A DNA stretch of 51,305 nucleotides, from positions 1 through 51,305 of the forward strand of contig JAJZWV010000020.1 of NCBI GenBank assembly GCA_021846505.1, written 5' to 3'. The DNA comes from Bacillota bacterium (GTDB lineage: Bacteria > Bacillota > Sulfobacillia > Sulfobacillales > JAIMBI01). Both the position numbers and the translations under genes were made by a program. Under the pieces are notes generated by a model, which worked only from the letters and a program-made list of their open reading frames with translations, was not told the origin of the DNA and searched no databases. Shown piece after piece: positions 31,537-38,755 of this stretch; positions within the stretch are counted from its first letter, which is position 1; each line of letters starts with the position of its first letter.

Positions 31537-33411
31537 ATGGCGCGGCGTAGACGGCACCGGAGCCCATCTCCGGAGGATGGGCAGGCGGTCGCGGCCGAGG
31601 AGGCAGCCCCTTCCACAGTGGAGGCGCCTCGCAGCAAGAAAGACGGGCCCTCGGCCCGAGCGGCCGCGAAAGTGTTTAAGGAGCTTTTGGTCAGTTTTAG
31701 TCCCCGATTTAGTCGTTTGGCGGTCATCGAAGATGGCCAGCTGGTGGAGTTTTTCATCGACCACGAGGACGAGGAGCATGCAGCCGGCAATATTTATAAG
31801 GGGCGTGTGGAAAATGTCCTGCCGGGCATGAGAGCTGCGTTCGTCAACATTGGCTTGGAGAAGAACGCGTTTCTGTATGTCGATGATGCAGTGGTGGAGG
31901 CGCCGGACAAGGCCCACCCGCGCGCGATTCAAGATGTGCTCAAGGTCGGCCAGGACATTGTCGTCCAGGTGGTCAAAGAGCCGATCGGCACCAAAGGGGC
32001 TCGGGTCACGACGCACCTGTCGCTGCCCGGCCGGTACCTGGTCCTGACGCCGTACTCGGAGATTATTGGGATTTCGCGGCGCGTGACCGACGAGAAGGAG
32101 CGTGACCGCCTGCGGCAAATTGCCGAGAAAATACGCATTCGCGGCATGGGTGTCATTGTGCGGACGGTGGCAGAAGGGCAAACCGCCCGCACGCTGCAGC
32201 GCGACCTCTCCTATCTGCGGCGCCTCCTGATGCGGGTCACCAAGAAAGCCAAGGCGGTTAAGGGCCCCGCGCTGCTGCACCATGAGGTAAGCCTGGTGGC
32301 CCGCACGATTCGGGATCACATGGATGACTCCGTCGACCGGCTGATTATCGACGACGCCGGCGCGTTTGAGAAGGCGCGGGAAATTGCCGCCTCGCTGTCG
32401 CCGAAGCTCAAGGAGCGCATCGAGCTGTGGGCCGAGCCCACGCCGCTGCTGCGCGCGCGGGGGGTGGAAGCCGAGCTGGATCGGTCGCTGAAGCGCCGAG
32501 TGTGGCTCAAGTGCGGCGGCTACCTGGTCATGGATGAAACGGAGGCTCTCACCGTCATCGACGTCAACACCGGCAAGAACGTGGGGACGACAGACTTGGC
32601 CGATACCGTGATGGTCACCAACCGGGAGGCGGCGGTGGAAATTGCCCGCCAACTGCGGCTCCGAGACATCAGCGGCATCGTGGTGGTCGACTTCATTGAT
32701 ATGGAGACCGAGGCGGATCAGACGGAGCTGGTGCGCGTCTTTCAGCAGGCGCTGAAGGCAGACCGGACGCGGGTGGCCGTGCTGGGGCTCACGAAGCTGG
32801 GACTGATGGAGGTGACCCGCAAGAAAGTCCACGAAAGCTTGCTGTCGCAGATGACGCGGGTGTGCCCCACCTGTGAGGGCCGCGCCCGCATCCTGTCGGA
32901 AGAGGTCATTGCCGCACGGCTGCGCGAGCAGATTGCCGACCGGCTGCGCGAGTCCGCCGCCGAGGCGATTCTGGCGGAGGCGGCGCCTCAGGTGGCCGCT
33001 CACCTGATTGGGCCGGGCGGCAACAACTTGAAGGACTTGGAGCGCGCGACCGGCCGCGCGGTGTTTGTGCGGGGCGCGGCCGACTGCGGCCCCGAGGAGC
33101 TGCGCATCAAGATGCTGGGTACGCGCCACCAGGTGGAGCGGGCAGCACTGCCGGTGCGGGACGGCGAGCGGCTCAAAATCTTGGTGGAGGAGCGCCATGC
33201 CAACAATCCCAAAGATGGCATTGCCCGCATCGAAGGGTACGTGATTGACATCGAGGGGGCGGGCCACATGGTGGGCGAGCGGGTGCTGGTGGAAGTGCAG
33301 CGGCCGCTGCGGACGTTTGCCACTGCGCGGCTGGTGCCCACCGCCGCACCTGCTAAGCGCGCGCCGGAGCCAGGGCCGCCGCCGCTGGCCGAAAGTGCAT
33401 TTCGGACCTAG
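31537..33411 (+). CDS. rng: Ribonuclease E/G family endoribonuclease
   Basis: 624 aa from ATG 31537 (GAGAGGAGC upstream). The open frame begins at 31294 but homology does not. A basic Ser/Pro/Ala N-terminal extension precedes the RNase E/G core. The core has an embedded S1 domain (NIYKGRVENVLPGMRAAFVN), the 5'-sensor/RNase H region and the DNase I-like catalytic site (ALTVIDVNTGKN with Asp, then GIVVVDFIDME with Asp). The zinc-link motif is CPTCEG. A C-terminal extension contains a TRAM-like segment (GYVIDIEGAGHMVGERVLVE). It processes rRNA and decays mRNA. RNase E/G next to rplU is common in clostridia. Confidence 0.95.
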   Translation: MARRRRHRSPSPEDGQAVAAEEAAPSTVEAPRSKKDGPSARAAAKVFKELLVSFSPRFSRLAVIEDGQLVEFFIDHEDEEHAAGNIYKGRVENVLPGMRAAFVNIGLEKNAFLYVDDAVVEAPDKAHPRAIQDVLKVGQDIVVQVVKEPIGTKGARVTTHLSLPGRYLVLTPYSEIIGISRRVTDEKERDRLRQIAEKIRIRGMGVIVRTVAEGQTARTLQRDLSYLRRLLMRVTKKAKAVKGPALLHHEVSLVARTIRDHMDDSVDRLIIDDAGAFEKAREIAASLSPKLKERIELWAEPTPLLRARGVEAELDRSLKRRVWLKCGGYLVMDETEALTVIDVNTGKNVGTTDLADTVMVTNREAAVEIARQLRLRDISGIVVVDFIDMETEADQTELVRVFQQALKADRTRVAVLGLTKLGLMEVTRKKVHESLLSQMTRVCPTCEGRARILSEEVIAARLREQIADRLRESAAEAILAEAAPQVAAHLIGPGGNNLKDLERATGRAVFVRGAADCGPEELRIKMLGTRHQVERAALPVRDGERLKILVEERHANNPKDGIARIEGYVIDIEGAGHMVGERVLVEVQRPLRTFATARLVPTAAPAKRAPEPGPPPLAESAFRT

Positions 33412-33519
33412 CCGGCCGTGCGCCGACCAGACGGCCGGGAAAGCACGATCCTCATGCGGCCGGCCTGATGGCCCGCTGGGACTTGGGTGTGGGTCGTTCT
33501 GGCGCAGAGCCGGCGGCGA

Positions 33520-33548
33520 TTGACAAGCGCGCCTGTGGCGGATACCAT
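33520..33548 (+). promoter_or_regulatory. Strong sigma-A promoter for rplU
   Basis: A perfect TTGACA (33520-33525), a 17-base spacer and TACCAT (33543-33548), 46 bases before the rplU ATG. The short leader shows no clear L21-leader structure. Confidence 0.8.
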
Positions 33549-33594
33549 TAATGATGGACTTACGCGCCCGTAGCGGTGAGGAGGGCCTCTTTTC

Positions 33595-33957
33595 ATGTAT
33601 GCGGTGGTGGAGACCGGCGGCAAGCAGGTCAAAGTGGAGCCCGGTCAGACAATCGTGGTTGAGAAGCTGGCAGGCGATGCAGGCAGTGAAATTCGCTTTG
33701 CCCGTGTTCTGATGATGGTGGATGAGAGCGGCGCAGCGCAGGTCGGCCAGCCCTATCTGGCGGATGTGTCGGTTGTGGGCCACGTGGTGGCTCAGGAGCG
33801 GGGCAAGAAAATTTTGGTGTTCAAGTATAAGCCCAAGGTGAACTACCGGCGGCGGCAGGGACACCGGCAAGACTTGACTCGTGTGCAGGTAGACCGCATC
33901 GATCGGACGGGCCAACCGGCCGCCGACGCGATGGAGGCGCCGGCCGCCGAGGCTTAG
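33595..33957 (+). CDS. rplU: 50S ribosomal protein L21
   Basis: 120 aa. It starts MYAVVETGGKQVKVEPGQTI and has the L21 signature KYKPKVNYRRRQGHRQDLTRV. The C-terminus has an extra ~15-residue acidic/Ala tail (DAMEAPAAEA) beyond the usual 103-residue length. It binds 23S rRNA early in 50S assembly. It is the first gene of rplU-prp-rpmA. Confidence 0.97.
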   Translation: MYAVVETGGKQVKVEPGQTIVVEKLAGDAGSEIRFARVLMMVDESGAAQVGQPYLADVSVVGHVVAQERGKKILVFKYKPKVNYRRRQGHRQDLTRVQVDRIDRTGQPAADAMEAPAAEA

Positions 33958-33959
33958 CC

Positions 33960-34289
33960 GTGGTGCAGGTGACACTGGCGGAGCACCCGGGCCAGCTGTC
34001 TCACCTCCGGGTGGGTGGCCATGCCGATGCCGGACCTTATGGCGCAGACTTAGTGTGCGCGGCGGTGTCGGCCTTGGTGGAGACCTGGCGCCTTGGATTT
34101 GACGAGGTGGTGTGCGGCGCGGCGCGGTGCCGGGTGCAGGCGGGCGCCGCCGAATTTTGGTGGGATGCCGCCGCAGAGCCCCAGGCTGGAGCGGTGGCCG
34201 CCACCATGGTGGCGGGCCTGAGAGATTTGGCTGAGAGCCATCCGCGCTTCGTGAGGTTTGTGGAGTCCGAAGAGTCAAGGGAGGCGTAA
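33960..34289 (+). CDS. prp: Ribosomal-processing cysteine protease Prp (YsxB)
   Basis: 109 aa from GTG 33960, two bases after rplU. The catalytic His about residue 21 ([16 protein letters not shown]) and Cys about residue 33 ([10 protein letters not shown]) match the Prp pair known from Staphylococcus (H22/C34). Prp removes the N-terminal extension of L27 before it enters the ribosome. The L27 encoded next carries such an extension, so enzyme and substrate are adjacent. The gene ends in a Glu-rich tail. Confidence 0.95.
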   Translation: MVQVTLAEHPGQLSHLRVGGHADAGPYGADLVCAAVSALVETWRLGFDEVVCGAARCRVQAGAAEFWWDAAAEPQAGAVAATMVAGLRDLAESHPRFVRFVESEESREA

Positions 34290-34293
34290 GGAC

Positions 34294-34572
34294 ATGCGTC
34301 TGCAGCTGTTTGCACACAAGAAGGGGGGCGGCAGCTCCCGCAACGGGCGGGACTCCAATCCCAAGTATTTGGGGGTCAAAAGTAGCGACGGGCAGTGGGT
34401 GACGGCCGGCAGCATCATCATTCGGCAGCGCGGCACCCAGTGGCACCCGGGCCCGAACGTGGGCTTGGGGCGAGACCACACGCTGTTTGCCCTGGCCGAC
34501 GGCCACGTCAAGTTTCGCCACAGCTATGAGCGCCAGTTCGTGACCGTGGTTCCCACGACGGAAGCACCCTAA
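34294..34572 (+). CDS. rpmA: 50S ribosomal protein L27 with cleavable N-terminal extension
   Basis: 92 aa from ATG 34294, with GGGAGG near 34279. It begins [29 protein letters not shown] is the Prp recognition site, so mature L27 should start at His8. The remainder ([38 protein letters not shown]) is standard. Mature L27 reaches the peptidyl-transferase centre, and the uncut form would block it. Confidence 0.97.
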   Translation: MRLQLFAHKKGGGSSRNGRDSNPKYLGVKSSDGQWVTAGSIIIRQRGTQWHPGPNVGLGRDHTLFALADGHVKFRHSYERQFVTVVPTTEAP

Positions 34573-34593
34573 CTGACTGGGGGGGCTAGCGGG

Positions 34594-35181
34594 ATGCGCT
34601 CGCTCGGGGCGCTGGTGGGGTGGCTGGCGGGGGACGTGGCTTTATCTCGGCTCCCGTGGCCCTGGTGTGTTGCGTGTCTGGCGTTGTGGGCCATCTTAGG
34701 GATGGCCCTTTTGCTTTGGGCCGTGATTCGCCAGGCGGCGGCCGCGGTGCATCACCTGCGCCACCGGTGGGCCAACGAGCAGCAGCTGGCGTCCGGCTGG
34801 CTGGAGCTGGGCCGGGTGGACGAGGTGGCGCGTGTGCTGGCGGCCGCCGCGGCTGGCGTGCCGTGGGTGGCCGCCCTGCCGGGGGGGGCCAGTGTGGCGG
34901 TGTGGTGGCTGGAGGGGCGTGCTGACGCCGCCGGCGTGGAGCTGTCCTGGCCCAGTCAGCCTGCGTCTGGCCCCAGGCTGTGGCGGGCGCTGTTTCGCGT
35001 GGCGGCCGCCTTGGATGCCCTGGCGCGCGCAGGCATGGGCGGCCAGATTGCGGTGGAGGCTGGGCCGCGCGGGTTCGCGGTGCGGGTCGCGGCCGAAGGC
35101 CCGCCGGTGCGCACCGCCTGGTACTTTCGCTCGGTGCGCTTTCGGGTGGGTCAGGAGGCTCAGCGGTGGCTGTGGCAGTAG
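34594..35181 (+). CDS. spo0B: Spo0B-like phosphotransferase, membrane-anchored
   Basis: 195 aa. Residues ~5-45 hold two hydrophobic segments (LVGWLAGDVAL, CVACLALWAILGMALLLWAV). Then comes HHLRHRWANEQQLASGWLEL, which matches the Spo0B/SpoOB_a motif LRHDWxNxLQxIxGxLxLGR, with His57 as the candidate phosphorylated residue and Arg in place of Asp after it. The C-terminal half is a degenerate ATPase-like fold. In Bacillus, Spo0B passes phosphate from Spo0F to Spo0A and lies exactly here, between rpmA and obg. The assignment relies on position plus this motif. The membrane segments differ from soluble Bacillus Spo0B. Confidence 0.7.
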   Translation: MRSLGALVGWLAGDVALSRLPWPWCVACLALWAILGMALLLWAVIRQAAAAVHHLRHRWANEQQLASGWLELGRVDEVARVLAAAAAGVPWVAALPGGASVAVWWLEGRADAAGVELSWPSQPASGPRLWRALFRVAAALDALARAGMGGQIAVEAGPRGFAVRVAAEGPPVRTAWYFRSVRFRVGQEAQRWLWQ

Positions 35182-35221
35182 CGGCCGCATGCCGGCCAGC
35201 GAGGCCGGGGAGGTTAGCCGA

Positions 35222-36673
35222 GTGTTTGTAGACGAAGCGCGCGTCTATCTGGAGGCGGGCCGCGGCGGGGACGGGGCCGTGGCATTTCGCCGTGAAAAGT
35301 TTGTCCCCAAAGGTGGTCCCGCCGGCGGCGACGGCGGTCGCGGCGGCGACGTGGTTTTTGTGGTGGACTCGGGCCTCAGCACGCTGATGGACTTCCGCCA
35401 CCAGCGGCACTTTCGGGCGGAGTCCGGCCGATCCGGCGAGGGCTCCGACCGCTACGGGCGGCAGGGAGCCGACTTGGTCGTGCGGGTGCCCCCGGGCACG
35501 CGCGTGCTGGACGAAGACGGGCACCTGCTGGCGGACCTGGTGAAGCCGGAGGAGCGTCGGGTGCTGGCCCGCGGCGGCCGGGGCGGCCGGGGCAACTCGC
35601 ACTTTGCGAGCGCCAGCCACCGGGCGCCGCGCGTCGCGGAGCGGGGGGAGCCGGGGGAATCACGCTGGGTGGTGCTCGAGCTCACCCTGCTGGCCGACGT
35701 CGGCTTGCTGGGCTTTCCGAATGCGGGGAAGTCCACCCTCATTTCGCGCATGTCGGCGGCCCGCCCCAAAATCGCGGACTATCCGTTCACCACCCTCGTG
35801 CCCAACCTCGGCGTGGTGGAACGCTACGGGGACCCGTTCGTGATGGCTGACGTGCCGGGGCTTATCGAGGGGGCGGCGGACGGGGCGGGCTTGGGGCACG
35901 ATTTTCTGCGCCAGCTGTCGCGGACGCGAGTGCTGGTGCACCTCCTGGACCTGTCGCCCGATACCACTCGCGACCCGGTGGCCGACTACCACGCGATTCG
36001 GCGCGAGCTGGCCCTATACTCGGATGCCCTGTCGGACCGCCCCGAGCTGGTGGTGGCCAACAAAGTGGACCTGCCGGCGGCGCGCGCCCGGATGGCGGAC
36101 GTGGAGAACCGGCTGGGGCAGCCCGTGATTTCGCTGTCGGCGCTCACTGGCGAGGGCCTGGATGCGCTGGGCTGGCGGCTGGCGGAGCACTTGGCCACGG
36201 CGCCGCCGGCCGAAGCGCCCCCACCGCCCCCGACCGTGGCCCCGCCGGTGGCCGGCGTGACGGTGGAGCGGCTGGCCGCCGATCCGGGCGAGGTGGGACC
36301 GGCCGCCTACGCGGTCGGCGGGGACGTGCTGCCGCGCAGCGCGATGACGCGCTGGGGTAGCCTCGAGGCGGAGCAGTACTTCATGGAGTACCTGCGCCGG
36401 CGGGGCGTAGTGGACTTGCTGCGGCGGGCGGGCATTCAGGAAGGTGACCGCGTGCACGTGGGCGACGGGATCCTGGTGTGGTTTGAAGGCGGCCTGGCCC
36501 GCGAGGGGTGGCCGGAGCAGCTGGAGGAGCGAAATTTGCGAAGACGGCGGCGAAGTCAGAGGATCCAGCAGGAAAACGCCGCCGGGGAATCGAATAGGGC
36601 GGGCGAAGATGGGAAAGCAGCACAGCCTGGAAGCGAGGCGACGGGCCATCGGCCTGATGGGCGGCACGTTTAA
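35222..36673 (+). CDS. obgE: GTPase Obg/CgtA
   Basis: 483 aa from GTG 35222, with GGGGAGG nine bases upstream; ATG 35189 adds 11 residues without homology. The order is the Obg fold (VFVDEARVYLEAGRGGDG), the glycine-rich loops, and the G domain (GFPNAGKST, TTLVPNLGVV, DVPGLIEGAADGAGLG, NKVDLP). A proline-rich linker (APPPPPTVAPP) leads to the C-terminal OCT domain (YFMEYLRRRGVVDLLRRAGI then GDRVHVGDG). It acts in 50S assembly and stress signalling, and in Bacillus also in sporulation. A basic tail of ~50 residues extends beyond the OCT domain and overlaps nadD by 65 bases. Confidence 0.95.
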   Translation: MFVDEARVYLEAGRGGDGAVAFRREKFVPKGGPAGGDGGRGGDVVFVVDSGLSTLMDFRHQRHFRAESGRSGEGSDRYGRQGADLVVRVPPGTRVLDEDGHLLADLVKPEERRVLARGGRGGRGNSHFASASHRAPRVAERGEPGESRWVVLELTLLADVGLLGFPNAGKSTLISRMSAARPKIADYPFTTLVPNLGVVERYGDPFVMADVPGLIEGAADGAGLGHDFLRQLSRTRVLVHLLDLSPDTTRDPVADYHAIRRELALYSDALSDRPELVVANKVDLPAARARMADVENRLGQPVISLSALTGEGLDALGWRLAEHLATAPPAEAPPPPPTVAPPVAGVTVERLAADPGEVGPAAYAVGGDVLPRSAMTRWGSLEAEQYFMEYLRRRGVVDLLRRAGIQEGDRVHVGDGILVWFEGGLAREGWPEQLEERNLRRRRRSQRIQQENAAGESNRAGEDGKAAQPGSEATGHRPDGRHV

Positions 36674-37238
36674 TCCGATTCACTACGGGCACCTGGTCGC
36701 GGCCGAAGTGGCCCGGGATGCTTTTGAGTTGGAGCGGGTCATCTTCGTGCCGGCCGGTCAGCCGCCCCACAAGGGGGTGATCGCGGATGCACAGCACCGC
36801 TACCTGATGGCCTTCCTGGCGACCGCCGCCAATCCGTGGTTTGAATTGTCGCGGATGGAAATGGATCGGCCGGGGCCCTCTTTCACCAGCGAGACGCTAG
36901 CCCACTTTCATGCTCAGGAACCCGAGGCCCTGTGGTACTTCATTACTGGCGCGGATGCGGTGATGGACATGCCTCGGTGGCACGCGGCGGAGGATATTTT
37001 CCAGCACGCCGAAGTCATCGCGGCCAGCCGCCCCGGCTATGCGGTCCGGATCGAGCAAGTGACAGCCGCCCTGCCTGCCGCGGCGGGCAGGGTCCACCAC
37101 CTGGAGGTGCCGGCACTGGCCATTTCCTCCAGCGCCATTCGCGAGCGCCTCGCCCGGGGATGGTCGGTGCGCTATCTTCTTCCCGATGCCGTGATGCAGT
37201 ATATCCGGAAAAACCGGCTGTATGGCGCCGGCCCATAA
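36609..37238 (+). CDS. nadD: Nicotinate-nucleotide adenylyltransferase
   Basis: 209 aa from ATG 36609, with a second ATG at 36657 (MGGTFNPIHYGHL) where most relatives begin. The nucleotidyltransferase motif GGTFNPIHYGH, then PAGQPPHK, and the C-terminal ISSSAIRERLARG motif (LAISSSAIRERLARG) identify NadD. It makes deamido-NAD from NaMN and ATP. It overlaps the 3' end of obg, so the two are co-transcribed. A small palindrome GGGCGC-ATA-GCGCCC follows the stop. Confidence 0.95.
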   Translation: MGKQHSLEARRRAIGLMGGTFNPIHYGHLVAAEVARDAFELERVIFVPAGQPPHKGVIADAQHRYLMAFLATAANPWFELSRMEMDRPGPSFTSETLAHFHAQEPEALWYFITGADAVMDMPRWHAAEDIFQHAEVIAASRPGYAVRIEQVTAALPAAAGRVHHLEVPALAISSSAIRERLARGWSVRYLLPDAVMQYIRKNRLYGAGP

Positions 37239-37407
37239 GCAATGCCGGACGGGCGCATAGCGCCCTGCGCGGGGTTATAGTATACTCGTAGTCAGGAGTT
37301 TCCCAGCATCCAAGGTCCTTCGCTTCCCTACGGAATCGGCGACCGGTGCCTGGGTCCCTGGCCGGAGGCCTTGGGCATGTAACTCCCTGGGAGGTGAACG
37401 GATCTAG
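37239..37407 (+). promoter_or_regulatory. Promoter and 5' leader of the RRM protein gene
   Basis: A -10-like TATACT (37281-37286) is embedded in GGTTATAGTATACTCG but lacks a good -35. If used, it gives a leader of about 115 bases before the ribosome binding site CTGGGAGG (37387-37394). Such long leaders are common in cold-shock type RNA-binding protein genes. No known riboswitch is recognised. Confidence 0.35.
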
Positions 37408-37665
37408 ATGGCTCGGACCCTTTATGTGGGAAACCTGCCGTGGTCGACGACGGAAGACGACTTGGTACAGGCATTCTCTCAACACGCACAGGTCGTCTCG
37501 GCGCGCATCATCACTGACCGGGAAACCGGTCGGTCGCGGGGCTTTGGCTTCGTGGAGGTGGGCGACCAAGACGCGGAGCAGGCGGTCGAGGCTTTGAACG
37601 GCACGAATCTGGGCGGCCGTGACATCATTGTCAACGAAGCGCGTCCCCGTCAAAACTCGTACTAG
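37408..37665 (+). CDS. RRM-type RNA-binding protein, 85 aa
   Basis: A single RNA recognition motif fills the protein. RNP2 is TLYVGNLPW (residues 4-12) and RNP1 is RGFGFVEV (about residues 44-51), with conserved hydrophobic positions between them. The tail RPRQNSY is short, without the Gly-rich C-terminus of cyanobacterial Rbp proteins. Bacterial members bind single-stranded RNA and are often cold-induced; the target here is unknown. It forms a single-gene unit with its own leader and a strong terminator. Confidence 0.93.
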   Translation: MARTLYVGNLPWSTTEDDLVQAFSQHAQVVSARIITDRETGRSRGFGFVEVGDQDAEQAVEALNGTNLGGRDIIVNEARPRQNSY

Positions 37666-37681
37666 CCGTGCACCTTGAAAA

Positions 37682-37705
37682 GAAGCCCCACCCGGGGCTT
37701 CTTTT
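37682..37705 (+). terminator. Rho-independent terminator after the RRM gene
   Basis: GAAGCCCC, the loop ACCC, GGGGCTTC and TTTT form a perfect 8-bp GC-rich stem, 16 bases after the stop codon. Confidence 0.92.
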
Positions 37706-37779
37706 CGTGCCGGACCGGGCGCCGTTGGTGCCGGACAAGACGGATCGCAGGGCACGCTAGCGCGCGAGGGAGGAAAGCC

Positions 37780-38355
37780 ATGGACAACCCGGCCGTTCGC
37801 GTATGGGCACGGCCCAGGCTGGAGCGGCTGTCGGACCGGCGGCAGGCCCACAGTTGGGCGGTGGCCTGCTTGGCGGCCGCGTGGGCCCCGCGGTGCGGTG
37901 TCGACCCGGCGGACGCATTTGGGGCGGGACTGGTCCACGACCTGGCCCGCGAGTGGCCGGGGTCGGCCCTGGTGGCGGAGGCGGAGCGGCTCCACTGGCC
38001 GGCCGATGAGGCAGAGCGGGCGAGCCCGATCCTGTTGCACGGCCCGGTGGCGGCCGCCTGGATGGCCCGGGACCTAGTCGGGACGCCCTCCATGCAGGCG
38101 GCGGTACGCTATCATACGAGCGCCGCGCCCTCGCTCGATCCCTTGGGGCAGCTGCTGTTTGTGGCCGACGCGCTGGAGCCGGGCCGGCGGTATCCGGGCG
38201 TGGAGGCACTGCGCGCGGTGGCGGCCGCCAGCGTGGCAGGCGGATACCGGGCGGTGCTGGACGCCACTTTGCGCTACCTGGCGGCGCGCGGGCTCGAGCC
38301 GCATCCGCGCACCCAGGCCGCGTGGCGCGACGCTTGTGGAGGCGGAGACGGCTAA
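37780..38355 (+). CDS. yqeK: YqeK-type HD hydrolase (Ap4A hydrolase)
   Basis: 191 aa from ATG 37780, with GAGGGAGGAAAG upstream. The HD-domain metal ligands are present in RQAHSWAVACLAAAW, GAGLVHDLAREWPG, LLHGPVAAAWMARD and VRYHTSAAPSLDPLGQLLFV, followed by ADALEPGRRYPGVEALR. Bacterial YqeK splits diadenosine tetraphosphate symmetrically. It normally follows nadD; here the RRM gene separates them. It is 16 bases before the rsfS start. Confidence 0.9.
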   Translation: MDNPAVRVWARPRLERLSDRRQAHSWAVACLAAAWAPRCGVDPADAFGAGLVHDLAREWPGSALVAEAERLHWPADEAERASPILLHGPVAAAWMARDLVGTPSMQAAVRYHTSAAPSLDPLGQLLFVADALEPGRRYPGVEALRAVAAASVAGGYRAVLDATLRYLAARGLEPHPRTQAAWRDACGGGDG

Positions 38356-38371
38356 GGGTCCATGGAAGAGC

Positions 38372-38755
38372 ATGGAGGAGGACCAGCAAAACGTGGCAGA
38401 GGGCGACGGACAGGCTTGGGCGGCCCGCGCGGCCGCCGTGGCGGAAAGTCACAAGGCGCAGGACGTCGTGGTGTTGGACATGAGCGAGGTGACGCTGCTG
38501 GCGGACTACTTCGTCATCATGACCGGCCAAAGCGTGCGCCAGGTGGATGCGCTGGCGGACGACGTGGAAGAGGCGCTCGCCGCCGCCGGCGCTCAGCTGC
38601 GCCATCGGGAGGGGCGCAACCGCGCGCACTGGGTGCTGCTGGACTACGGCGACGTCATCGTTCACATCTTTACGCCCGACGAGCGCCGCTACTACGACCT
38701 AGAGCGGCTGTGGGGCGATGCTCGCCGGGTCGGGGCCGCGTCGGGCTCTACGTAA
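38372..38755 (+). CDS. rsfS: Ribosomal silencing factor RsfS
   Basis: 127 aa from ATG 38372. The core (AQDVVVLDMSEVTLLADYFV, IMTGQSVRQVDALADDVEEA, HWVLLDYGDVIVHIF, YYDLERLWGDA) is typical. RsfS binds L14 and blocks joining of the 30S and 50S subunits in starvation. The last eight bases overlap the end of the convergent thioredoxin-domain gene. The TAA sits inside an Ala/Ser-rich C-terminus. Confidence 0.94.
   Translation: MEEDQQNVAEGDGQAWAARAAAVAESHKAQDVVVLDMSEVTLLADYFVIMTGQSVRQVDALADDVEEALAAAGAQLRHREGRNRAHWVLLDYGDVIVHIFTPDERRYYDLERLWGDARRVGAASGST

Noticed and set aside
33549-33594. L21 leader RNA structure
   Set aside because: The leader is only about 40 bases and the short GAGG/CCTC pairing overlaps the ribosome binding site. 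Nothing convincing is visible.
30676-34521. A 1281-codon open frame on the minus strand
   Set aside because: It runs antisense to spoIVFB, the RNase E/G gene, rplU, prp and rpmA, all of which are recognised. Long antisense frames are common in GC-rich DNA.
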